Positions 20,897 through 28,836 of a stretch of DNA of 64,000 nt are shown one piece after another. Below the pieces are notes generated by a model, which saw nothing but the letters and a program-made list of their open reading frames with translations, was not told the DNA's origin and searched no databases. Positions within the stretch are counted from its first letter, which is position 1. Every line of letters starts with the position of its first letter. The DNA comes from Porphyromonas pasteri (GTDB taxonomy: Bacteria > Bacteroidota > Bacteroidia > Bacteroidales > Porphyromonadaceae): contig NZ_BMPU01000002.1 in assembly GCF_014647755.1 (NCBI RefSeq), forward strand, positions 62,001 to 126,000, written 5' to 3'. Made by a program: the position numbers and the translations under genes.

Positions 20897-21727
20897 ATGC
20901 CGAGTATCTTCGCCTATCAGTTCTTCCAAAACGCCCTTGCGGCATCCCTCCTTACCGCCATCGTCTGCGGTATCGTGGGGGCATATATCGTCGTGCGACG
21001 CATCGTCTTCGTCAGTGGCGGTATCACGCATGCCTCCTTCGGTGGGATAGGACTCGGCATCTACCTCGGCATCAATCCCATCCTCTCTGCTGCGGGTGCA
21101 GCCATCCTCGCCGCCTTCTCTATCGGCAAGCTCAGCCGTACCGAAGGCATCCGCGAGGACTCCGCCATCGCCAGCATCTGGGCACTCGGCATGGCCCTCG
21201 GCGTGCTCTTCATGACGCTTACCCCCGGCTACGCCACCAGCCTCCCCGCCTATCTCTTCGGGAATATCCTGCTGGTCACGACGGGCGACCTCATCGCCCT
21301 CGCCCTCCTTGCCGTCCTCTTGATAGCACTCTTCAGCGTCGGCTACCGACAGATACTCTATACCGCCTTTGACCGCGACTTCGCCCGTGTACGCGGCATG
21401 AATGTCGGGCTGTGGGAGCGTGGACTACTCATCCTCGTCGCCGTGAGCCTCGTGCTGACGATCCGCTCGGTGGGTATCATGCTCCTCCTCTCCCTCCTGA
21501 CCCTGCCCCAGACGACTATCGGGCTCTTCACGGCAGACTTCCGCAAGATCATCTGCGGCTCCATCGTCCTCTGCCTCATCGCCAACGTCGGCGGCCTGCT
21601 CCTAAGCTATTACCTCATCAGCGTCCCCTCGGGTGTGCTGATCATCCTCCTGCTCTTCCTCTTCCTTGCCCTCGGCAAATGTCTCAGCGCCATCACACGA
21701 CGCAGGGCCCAGCACGCCCGAGGCTAA
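20897..21727 (+). CDS. metal ABC transporter permease (ZnuB/MntB family)
   Basis: The 276-residue protein is strongly hydrophobic with about eight or nine membrane helices. It carries the family segments RRIVFVSGGITHASFGGIGLG and TIRSVGIMLLLSLLTLPQTT. Permeases of this family import Zn2+, Mn2+ or Fe2+ as dimers with a cytoplasmic ATPase and a lipoprotein receptor. Neither partner gene is in this window, so it is an orphan here. The next gene starts inside its 3' end (49-nt overlap), implying translational coupling. A palindrome at the operon start may be its metal-responsive operator. Confidence 0.93.
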   Translation: MPSIFAYQFFQNALAASLLTAIVCGIVGAYIVVRRIVFVSGGITHASFGGIGLGIYLGINPILSAAGAAILAAFSIGKLSRTEGIREDSAIASIWALGMALGVLFMTLTPGYATSLPAYLFGNILLVTTGDLIALALLAVLLIALFSVGYRQILYTAFDRDFARVRGMNVGLWERGLLILVAVSLVLTIRSVGIMLLLSLLTLPQTTIGLFTADFRKIICGSIVLCLIANVGGLLLSYYLISVPSGVLIILLLFLFLALGKCLSAITRRRAQHARG

Positions 21728-24366
21728 GCCCCCGCGCACTCGGCTCCCTTCTCCTTCTCCTTGCGCTCCTCGGGGCATGCTCCCGACGCGTGAATACCGC
21801 GAGCTCCCGCACGTGGCAAGCCTTCGTCACGCGCTACAACGTCCTCTACAACGCTCGCGAGGCGTACCAGACCACCTATCAGACCGCACTCGACGGCACG
21901 ACCGACGACTACACGCTCCGTCTGCCGCTCGATCCCGTACTCGCTCGCGCCACGATACCAGGCACCGCTCCCCGCTTCTCCCGCACCATAGAGAAGGCCA
22001 CGAAGGCCATCGAAGAGCATAGCATCTCCCGCAAGCCCGCTCGCCCTGCCCACTGGCGCCAAGACCCTCGTGCCGTGCGTATGCAGGAGAAGACCGAGTA
22101 CAATCCTGCCCTCGCCGAGGCGTGGCTCCTCATCGCCCGCAGTCAGCTCTATGGCGGCGACCTCCCCGCAGCACACACCACCCTCACCGACATCCTCCGA
22201 CGCTACGCCACCGAGCCCGAGGTGCGTGACGTCGCCCGCCTCTACCTCTGCCGTCTCTACACCCTGCGTGGCGAGCTCTTTGATGCCGAGGAGGAGCTGC
22301 AGCACGCCACCCGTCGTGAGGGAGAAGTCCTCCGCCACGCACCCCTACTCTACCATACCGCAGCGGCCGAACTTGCCCTTGCCCGTGGAGAAGACTCCAC
22401 CGCCCTCACGCACCTCACCGTCCTCGCCCGCTCGGAGAAGAGCGCCCTACAGCGTGCCCGCCTTTCCTTCCTCATCGGGCAGATCCTCGAAGCTCAGGGC
22501 GAACGCGAGGCCGCGAAGGCAGCTTTTACCCGTGCTGAGCACACAAGCCCCCAGCCAGCGCTTGAGCTCGCTGCCCAGCTCCGTACCCTTGCCCTCACCA
22601 CCGAGAGCGAGGCGGGCATCCATCGCCTGCAGCGTCTGGCACGTCTATGCCGCTACGCCCCCCACCGCTCCGCCATCTACCTCGCCCTGGCCGAAGCGCT
22701 CCTTGCCTCCAACCAGCGCGAAGCCGCCCGCATCGCTCTACGCCAGAGCATCGACTCGGCACAGACCTTGCGTGGATCGGCTGCCGAAGCCTACACCCGC
22801 TTAGGCCTGCTGGAGCTCGAAGACCAGCACTACGTAGAGTCCGCCGAAGCCCTCGAGAAGGCCTTCCCCTTCCTCCAGCGCCAGCACCCCCACTACGCCA
22901 CGGTGGAGCGCCTCCTCCCCGGGCTTCGCCTCCTCGCCCCTCACGCACGCACCGCCCATCGTGCCGACAGCCTCCTTCGCCTCGCAGCACTCCCTGCCGA
23001 CCAGCTGGAGCGCCACATCGATAGCCTCATCGCTCGTGCCGAAGCCTCGGGGGAGAAAGTGCACGATCTCGGTGATGTCGTTCGCTCGCCCTTCGACGAA
23101 CCGACCACGACCCCACGAAGCACCTCCGCGGGCTTCTACTTCGACGACCCTCAGCAGATCGCTCTCGGCCGTATCGCCTTCCGCCAGCGCTGGGGCAGTC
23201 GTCCGCTCACCGACGACTGGAACCGCAGTCTGCGCGCCCTCGATGCCGCACCCGTAGCCCCCACCACTACCGAGGAGGCAGGCGCCTCCGATGCCACTTC
23301 ACCCGATAGAGGCCGAAGCCGTGAGGCCTACCTCCGTGGCCTTCCCCTTACCCCCAAAGCACGCGAAGCACTGACGGACACCCTCGCCAGCGCCCTCTTC
23401 CGTATGGCATCCGTCCTCGATGATCCGCTCCAGCGCCTCGATGAGGTAGGCGCCCTCTACACGCGCCTCCTCAGGGACTTCCCCCACTTCGCCGAACGGG
23501 AAGAAGTCGCCTACCGCCAGATCCTCCTCGCCCTCCGACAGGGACGTGATGCCGAGGCCGAAGGCTTACGCAGGGAATACCTACGCCTCTTCCCCAACTC
23601 TCCCCGTGCGAAGCTCCTCCATTCGCCCGAGCTCAGACACTCCCTCCAAAGGCTTGCCAACCGCTCCACCGAGCTGTATGATGCCGCCTACAAGGCCTAC
23701 TGCACGGGCGATGTCAGCCGTGCACGCGAGTACCTCACCGAGCTGGACACCCTCCCCTATCACGACGAAGACCTGCGCCCGAAGGCACTCCTCCTCACCG
23801 CCCTCACCGAGGTGCAGGCGGGACAAGAGATCCAGCTACGCAAGCGCCTGGAGGACTTCGTCCAGCGCTATCCCGAGACCCCGCTGATGCCCTACGCTTC
23901 GAGCCTGCTCGCCGCCCTACGCGCAGGGCGCACCCTCACCACTCCGCCCCGCCTCACTCGCCCCGTGATGGGTAGCACCGAGGGGATAAGTGAGACCGAA
24001 GGGCCTGCCACGACCTTCGCCCAACCCGCAGCGGGAGAAGTCATCAGCCTCGTGCTCCTCTACCCCGAGGGGAGCCTACCGCGGCACGAGGTGTACTTCG
24101 CGCTGATGAGCTTCGCCTATTCGCACTTCACGCAGTGGACGCTCCAGGTCAGCCCGCTCCCCATGGAGACGGGGCTCAAGGGCTACCTCATCGAAGGCTT
24201 CCCCACAGCGAGCGACCTCAAGACCTTCCGTGAGCGCGCTACCTCAGCGACGGGGCTCCTCCCCGCCCTCCCCAAAGGCTCGCTCCTCCTTCCCCTTAGC
24301 GCCGCCAACCGCCCCCTCCTCACCCGCGAGACCCTCGCCGACTACCGCGCCTTCCTCGGCGAATAA
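21679..24366 (+). CDS. porW: PorW/SprE-like TPR lipoprotein (type IX secretion)
   Basis: The 895-residue protein starts with a Pro/Arg-rich leader and a lipoprotein signal ending in LLGAC (Cys34). The mature N-terminus resembles SprE/PorW: Cys-Ser-rich, then RTWQAFVTRYNVLYNAREAY and EKATKAIEEHS. Many TPR-like helical repeats span about 100-780. SprE/PorW proteins are periplasm-facing lipoproteins needed for type IX secretion. The ATG at 21679 is chosen because it sits directly before the signal peptide; the frame opens earlier at 21412 inside the permease. It overlaps the permease gene by 49 nt. Some central segments (about 520-560) are low-complexity Pro/Thr/Glu. The family call is by motif, not by alignment. 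Confidence 0.75.
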   Translation: MSQRHHTTQGPARPRLSPRALGSLLLLLALLGACSRRVNTASSRTWQAFVTRYNVLYNAREAYQTTYQTALDGTTDDYTLRLPLDPVLARATIPGTAPRFSRTIEKATKAIEEHSISRKPARPAHWRQDPRAVRMQEKTEYNPALAEAWLLIARSQLYGGDLPAAHTTLTDILRRYATEPEVRDVARLYLCRLYTLRGELFDAEEELQHATRREGEVLRHAPLLYHTAAAELALARGEDSTALTHLTVLARSEKSALQRARLSFLIGQILEAQGEREAAKAAFTRAEHTSPQPALELAAQLRTLALTTESEAGIHRLQRLARLCRYAPHRSAIYLALAEALLASNQREAARIALRQSIDSAQTLRGSAAEAYTRLGLLELEDQHYVESAEALEKAFPFLQRQHPHYATVERLLPGLRLLAPHARTAHRADSLLRLAALPADQLERHIDSLIARAEASGEKVHDLGDVVRSPFDEPTTTPRSTSAGFYFDDPQQIALGRIAFRQRWGSRPLTDDWNRSLRALDAAPVAPTTTEEAGASDATSPDRGRSREAYLRGLPLTPKAREALTDTLASALFRMASVLDDPLQRLDEVGALYTRLLRDFPHFAEREEVAYRQILLALRQGRDAEAEGLRREYLRLFPNSPRAKLLHSPELRHSLQRLANRSTELYDAAYKAYCTGDVSRAREYLTELDTLPYHDEDLRPKALLLTALTEVQAGQEIQLRKRLEDFVQRYPETPLMPYASSLLAALRAGRTLTTPPRLTRPVMGSTEGISETEGPATTFAQPAAGEVISLVLLYPEGSLPRHEVYFALMSFAYSHFTQWTLQVSPLPMETGLKGYLIEGFPTASDLKTFRERATSATGLLPALPKGSLLLPLSAANRPLLTRETLADYRAFLGE

Positions 24367-24443
24367 TCCCCGACCTTTTTCCCTACACCTCTTCCCCGCC
24401 CCCCTCACGGAGCGAGGTGGAAGGCCTGCACCCTCAAAAATCA

Positions 24444-24550
24444 ACCAGTACTGGTCACTCGTCTGACCAATACTACTTCGTGCGGTGACCAGTACTGCTT
24501 CCTATGGGTGACCAGTACTGGTTCGATCGCAGACCAGTACTGGTCGCAAT
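24444..24550. repeat. family A palindrome array (array A3)
   Basis: Five palindromes are centred at 24449.5, 24471.5, 24493.5, 24516.5 and 24538.5 (spacing 22, 22, 23, 22). Unit 2 is degenerate (GACCAATACTAC). It lies in the 373-bp gap between porW-like and nfeD. From 24551 to 24690 I see only C/T-rich sequence without a gene. Confidence 0.9.
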
Positions 24551-24696
24551 TCCCCTCTTCTACGCCTCCTCCCACCTCGCTCTACAATAAGCACTTACAG
24601 ACCCTCCACTTTTCTTCTCCCGACCGCCCTTCCCTCCCCCTCCTCCACCGCGAAAGCGAAGAAGCTTTAACTATAGGAATAGTAGGGAAGTTTGGC

Positions 24697-24704
24697 TAAC
24701 TTTG
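24697..24704 (+). promoter_or_regulatory. -7 box of nfeD-SPFH operon
   Basis: TAACTTTG matches TAnnTTTG and lies 36 bp before the ATG chosen for nfeD at 24740. This excludes the in-frame ATG at 24692, which lies upstream of the box. Confidence 0.65.
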
Positions 24705-24739
24705 CTACAACACCTCTCTTACTAAGGACCGAATCGATT

Positions 24740-25192
24740 ATGCCCGAATTCATCTCCCTCCTTCCAGTATGGCAGCTGTGGCTCGTCGCCGCACTCATAC
24801 TCTTCGCCCTCGAGGTCATCACGCCAGGCTTCATCTTGGCCTGCTTTGGCGTGGGGGCCCTTCTGGCTATTATCCCGGCACTCTTCGGCGGAAGCTGGCT
24901 CATCCAAGCGATCTTCTTCGGCGTCGGTAGCCTCCTTGCCCTGTGGCTGCTGAAGCCCCTGATGGCACGCTGGTTCGCTGCCCGCGACACCAAGACGGGT
25001 ATGGATGCCCTCATCGGTCGCAAGGCCTTCGTGAGCGAAGCCATCAAGGTAGGTGATGGTGGTGGCCGCATCGCTGTCGACGGCGATAGCTGGCGTGCTA
25101 TCTCCTCCGTCGCCCACGACCTCCCCGCAGGGAGCGAAGTCCGTATCACAGGCTATACCAGCCTCGTCCTTCAGGTCGAGCCTATTCAATAA
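24740..25192 (+). CDS. NfeD-family membrane protein (short form)
   Basis: The 150-residue protein has three to four membrane helices (about 8-80), with LFALEVITPGFILACFGVGAL typical of NfeD. A C-terminal OB-fold-like domain (about 90-150) has DALIGRKAFVSE and GDSWRAISS. It lacks the ClpP-like protease domain of long NfeD proteins. Short NfeD proteins are encoded beside SPFH proteins and are thought to act with them in membrane microdomains or membrane quality control. The SPFH gene follows by 23 bp. Confidence 0.9.
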   Translation: MPEFISLLPVWQLWLVAALILFALEVITPGFILACFGVGALLAIIPALFGGSWLIQAIFFGVGSLLALWLLKPLMARWFAARDTKTGMDALIGRKAFVSEAIKVGDGGGRIAVDGDSWRAISSVAHDLPAGSEVRITGYTSLVLQVEPIQ

Positions 25193-25215
25193 TCACCTTC
25201 ATTCTCTCCTCTACC

Positions 25216-26193
25216 ATGCCTATTGAGTTCATTATCCCCATCGTCATCGGTGTCCTGGCTATCGTCACCATCTACCAGGGGCTGTGCATCGTCCAGCAGT
25301 CTCAGACGGTCATCATCGAGCGACTCGGCCGCTACTACCGCACGCTGTCCTCTGGGGTGAACATCATCATCCCCTTCATCGACCGTCCACGTCCTATGCG
25401 CTGGCGCTACACGCTGCCAGGAGCCAACGGGCAGACCCTCGTGCGCTTCACCGAGATCACGAATATCGACCTGCGTGAGACCGTCTATGACTTCCCCCGC
25501 CAGAGCGTCATCACGAAGGATAACGTCGTCACCGAGATCAACGCGATCCTCTACTTCCAGATCGTAGACCCCATGCGTGCGATGTACGAGATCCAGAACC
25601 TCCCCGACGCTATCGAGAAGCTCACCCAGACGAGCCTGCGTAACATCATCGGGGAAATGGATCTGGACGAGACGCTCACCAGCCGCGACACCATCAACAA
25701 CAAGCTCCGCATCATCCTCGACGAGGCTACGAACAAGTGGGGTGTGAAGGTCAACCGCGTCGAGCTGCAGGATATCAATCCTCCCCGCGACATCCGTGAC
25801 GCCATGGAGAAGCAGATGCGTGCCGAGCGTGACAAGCGCGCGCAGATCCTCAATGCCGAAGGGCAGAAGGAAGCCACGATCCGCGAATCCGAAGGGCGCA
25901 TGCAGCAGGCGATCAACCACGCAGAAGGGGAACGCCAAGCTCAGGTGCTCCACGCTAAGGCCGAGGCCGAAGCCAAGCTCCTCACCGCCGAAGCCGAAGC
26001 TCAGGCCATCCGCAAGATCGCTCAGGCTGTCGAAGGCTCAGGCGCCAATCCCGCCCAGTACCTCATCGCTGTCCGCTACCTCGAGACCCTCAAGGAGATG
26101 ACCTCTGGGCAGGACAACAAGACCGTCTACCTCCCATACGAAGCCTCCGGCGTACTCTCCTCGCTCGGCGGTATCAAGGAGCTCCTCAAGTAA
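25216..26193 (+). CDS. SPFH/stomatin-family protein (QmcA-like)
   Basis: The 325-residue protein has one N-terminal membrane helix (about 5-25). The SPFH domain follows with IVQQSQTVIIERLGRYYRTLSSG and TEINAILYFQIVDP. A Glu/Ala-rich coiled coil (about 200-270) carries repeats such as AEGERQAQ, and the tail is ISVRYLETLKEM-like. These proteins form large membrane-attached rings and partner NfeD. It ends the two-gene operon begun at 24740; a GC-rich hairpin follows at 26251. Confidence 0.93.
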   Translation: MPIEFIIPIVIGVLAIVTIYQGLCIVQQSQTVIIERLGRYYRTLSSGVNIIIPFIDRPRPMRWRYTLPGANGQTLVRFTEITNIDLRETVYDFPRQSVITKDNVVTEINAILYFQIVDPMRAMYEIQNLPDAIEKLTQTSLRNIIGEMDLDETLTSRDTINNKLRIILDEATNKWGVKVNRVELQDINPPRDIRDAMEKQMRAERDKRAQILNAEGQKEATIRESEGRMQQAINHAEGERQAQVLHAKAEAEAKLLTAEAEAQAIRKIAQAVEGSGANPAQYLIAVRYLETLKEMTSGQDNKTVYLPYEASGVLSSLGGIKELLK

Positions 26194-26250
26194 CTCTCTC
26201 AGACGTCCATCGGGGGATAATAGACCTCGAAGACACTACGTTATATCTAT

Positions 26251-26288
26251 GCCCTGGGGTACGCCCCAGCGTGGTGCTACCCCAGGGC
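26251..26288 (+). terminator. hairpin after the SPFH gene
   Basis: GCCCTGGGGT (26251-26260) and ACCCCAGGGC (26279-26288) pair perfectly, and an alternative CTGGGG/CCCCAG hairpin lies inside. No T tract follows on the plus strand, so termination may be inefficient. Confidence 0.55.
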
Positions 26289-26320
26289 ATCCATTATCCA
26301 TTCATTATCCCAAACTGCTT

Positions 26321-26449
26321 ATGCAACAAGCCTACCCCCGTACTGACAAAGAAAAACTCAATCTTATTGCCCGTACAGTCTTCGAGCGCACACAGCCTCG
26401 GCACCAAGAGACGCTTCGTCAGCTGCGCCTCTTAGCTGCGCTCTTCTAA
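26321..26449 (+). CDS. possible 42-residue protein
   Basis: The frame from the ATG at 26321 encodes a 42-residue basic peptide (MQQAYPRTDKEKLNLIARTV at its start) between the SPFH hairpin and rpe. It could fold as one or two amphipathic helices. I do not recognise it. Codon use looks like the neighbours, and no competing feature occupies the site, but nothing else supports it. Confidence 0.35.
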   Translation: MQQAYPRTDKEKLNLIARTVFERTQPRHQETLRQLRLLAALF

Positions 26450-26491
26450 ACTACCTCCCTTCCCTCACCCCCCCCCTTTCACTCCAGACCC

Positions 26492-27160
26492 ATGAGCAAG
26501 AAGCAGGCGATCATATCGCCTTCGCTCCTCTCGGCGAATTTCCTTCGCCTGGAGGAGGACGTGCGCCTCATCAACCAGAGCGAGGCCGACTGGCTCCACA
26601 TCGACGTCATGGATGGCGTCTTCGTGCCCAATATTTCCTTCGGGTTCCCCATCCTTGAGGCCATCCGCCCCATCATCGAGAAGCCGCTGGATGTGCATCT
26701 GATGATCGTAGAGCCTATGAAGTTCGTCCGCGAGCTGGCAGCCCTGAAGGTCGACACGATGAACGTCCACTACGAAGTCAGCCCACACCTGCACCGCTCC
26801 ATCGGCGCGATCAAGGACGCAGGGATGAAGGCCGCAGTGACCCTCAATCCTCACGTACCTGTAGAGCTCCTCGTCGACGTGCTTGCTGACCTCGATATGG
26901 TCCTCCTGATGAGCGTCAACCCCGGCTTCGGTGGTCAGAAGTTCATCCCTCAGACGATCGACAAGGTCCAGCGCCTGCGCCGTATGATCGATGAGCGCGG
27001 ACTCTCTACCCTCATCGAAGTCGACGGCGGAGTGAACGCCTCGACGGGTGCCGCCCTCGTAGAGGCTGGCGCCGACGTCCTCGTGGCAGGGAGCTATGTC
27101 TTCTCGCATGAAGACCCCAAGGCCGCTATCCGTAGCCTCAAGGCACTCTCTCGTCCATAG
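26492..27160 (+). CDS. rpe: ribulose-phosphate 3-epimerase
   Basis: The 222-residue TIM-barrel protein shows the epimerase signatures: SPSLLSANFLRLEED, WLHIDVMDG (metal ligands H36 and D38), DVHLMIVEP, MSVNPGFGGQKF and IEVDGGVN. It interconverts ribulose-5-phosphate and xylulose-5-phosphate in the cytoplasmic pentose phosphate pathway. A run of nine C residues lies 16 bp before the ATG. The comEC frame begins within its 3' end. Confidence 0.97.
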   Translation: MSKKQAIISPSLLSANFLRLEEDVRLINQSEADWLHIDVMDGVFVPNISFGFPILEAIRPIIEKPLDVHLMIVEPMKFVRELAALKVDTMNVHYEVSPHLHRSIGAIKDAGMKAAVTLNPHVPVELLVDVLADLDMVLLMSVNPGFGGQKFIPQTIDKVQRLRRMIDERGLSTLIEVDGGVNASTGAALVEAGADVLVAGSYVFSHEDPKAAIRSLKALSRP

Positions 27161-28763
27161 GCTTCGTCTAAGCTACGAGCGGGGACTCGTCGCCTCGGTG
27201 GTCACGGCCGTGAGCCGTAGCTACACCACCCTCGCCCTCGGTATCCTCCTCCTCGGCTATCTCTCCACAGAGCTCCTCCCCCACAGAGCGCTGAGCCTCG
27301 GCTTGGCCCTCTGTGGTGGAGGAGCTTTCCTTTATGGGGCGCTCGTCTCCTTCGCCGAAGGCACGCGCCTCAGCCACTATGTGGCGCAAGTAGGCCGTAC
27401 CCGTGCGCTCCGTCTTGGGCTCACGCTCCTGCTGATCCTCGCAGCACGCCTCTACTACGCCCACAGCATCAAGGCGATCACCGAAGTGAGGCTACCACTC
27501 CACACAGCTCTACGCGCCGTCCTCACCGAAGAGGAGGAAGTCCAAGACGCCACGCTCCGCCTGCGCATCCGCCTTTTAGGCGAAGGCCATATCCCCACCA
27601 CCCTCCTCCAACTCTCCTGCACGCAGCCCGATAGTGCTTCTATTCGGGTGGGCGATACCCTTACCCTCAGTCTTGACAGGCTAAGCTATGTCCGTGAGCT
27701 ACCCACCGAGCGTGAGGGCTATACCCGCTACCTCACGAGCGAAGGCGTGACCGCTCTTGGTCGTGCCCATATCCTTGCCTACCAACCGACACCCAGCGGT
27801 ACGCTCCTCCTCCACGCCCCTACACGCTATGCCCGCAGGCTCCGAGATGGACTTACTGCGCGCATCCAAGCGAGCGCACTCAGCCCCTATGCCCAGCACC
27901 TCCTCATCGCGATGGCACTCGGCGAGAAGCGTCACGATGCACTCGGCAGGGAGGTCAGTGCGAGCTTCGTGCGGGGCGGTGTAGCGCATCTCTTAGCGGT
28001 GAGTGGCTTCCACTTAGCTGTTGTCATCGGGGCGCTGACCCTACTTCTACGCTACATACCCTACGTGAGGCGAAGAGACAGGCTGCGGTGCACCCTACTC
28101 CTCGCTGCCGCATGGGCCTTCACCCTCCTCACGGGAGCGAGCATCCCTACCCTACGTGCTGCGGGCATGCTCACGATGTATCTCGGCTTCCGCCTCCTGC
28201 GTCGCCCCGTCTGCCTCCTCGAGGTCTTCACCCTGCCCGCCCTCCTTCAGCTCCTCTATGCCCCGACGAGCCTCTTCAGTGCGAGCTTCCTCATGACCTA
28301 TCTCGCGCTCATCAGCATACGTCTCTTCTACCGCCCCATTGAGGGACTGCTTGGCGAGCTACGGCAGCCTCTTCTGCGCTATCTGTGGGCGCTCCTTGCG
28401 ATGACACTCGCCGTACAGCCCCTCCTCCTACCGCTGAGCCTCTATCTCTTCGGTGAGAGTTCGCTGGCCTTCCTCTGGACGACGCTCCTTGTCGTACCGC
28501 TCTCGGCGCTCCTTATCCCTACGAGCCTCCTCATCTTCCTCCTTCTCCCTCTCATCGGGACGGCACCGAGCGGACTCCTTGCCCCACTGGAATGGGGCGC
28601 AGGGCTGATGCGGGAGGGTGTGGCACTTGCCGAAGGTATCCCAGCGCTCATGCTCCACTATCCGCTGGGACTCGGTGCACTCCTCCTCTATTACCTCCTC
28701 CTTGCCCTCGCGCTCTTCGGCTACCGTCTCTATCGGGAAGAGCTACCCGCAGTGGCCTACTAA
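27096..28763 (+). CDS. comEC: ComEC/Rec2-family membrane protein
   Basis: The product is up to 555 residues. It has an N-terminal double helix segment (about 40-85), an OB-like soluble region (about 130-240), and then the competence domain with many helices. The hallmark GGVAHLLAVSGFHLAVVIG is at about 290-308. The C-terminal metallo-beta-lactamase domain found in many ComEC proteins is absent. ComEC forms the inner-membrane channel for transforming DNA. The true start is uncertain: ATG at 27096 or 27108 overlaps rpe, while GTG codons at 27198 and 27210 lie after the rpe stop, just before the first membrane helix. Confidence 0.88.
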   Translation: MSSRMKTPRPLSVASRHSLVHRLRLSYERGLVASVVTAVSRSYTTLALGILLLGYLSTELLPHRALSLGLALCGGGAFLYGALVSFAEGTRLSHYVAQVGRTRALRLGLTLLLILAARLYYAHSIKAITEVRLPLHTALRAVLTEEEEVQDATLRLRIRLLGEGHIPTTLLQLSCTQPDSASIRVGDTLTLSLDRLSYVRELPTEREGYTRYLTSEGVTALGRAHILAYQPTPSGTLLLHAPTRYARRLRDGLTARIQASALSPYAQHLLIAMALGEKRHDALGREVSASFVRGGVAHLLAVSGFHLAVVIGALTLLLRYIPYVRRRDRLRCTLLLAAAWAFTLLTGASIPTLRAAGMLTMYLGFRLLRRPVCLLEVFTLPALLQLLYAPTSLFSASFLMTYLALISIRLFYRPIEGLLGELRQPLLRYLWALLAMTLAVQPLLLPLSLYLFGESSLAFLWTTLLVVPLSALLIPTSLLIFLLLPLIGTAPSGLLAPLEWGAGLMREGVALAEGIPALMLHYPLGLGALLLYYLLLALALFGYRLYREELPAVAY

Positions 28764-28769
28764 TAAAGC

Positions 28770-28810
28770 ATACGCCCCCGCAGACCGACGATGCGTCTGC
28801 GGGGGCGTAT
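28770..28810. terminator. bidirectional terminator between comEC and the P-loop gene
   Basis: ATACGCCCCCGCAGAC (28770-28785) and GTCTGCGGGGGCGTAT (28795-28810) form a perfect 16-bp stem with a 9-nt loop. The two flanking genes converge on it. Confidence 0.9.
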
Positions 28811-28836
28811 TGTATCAGGAGATCAGGCGGAGTGCC

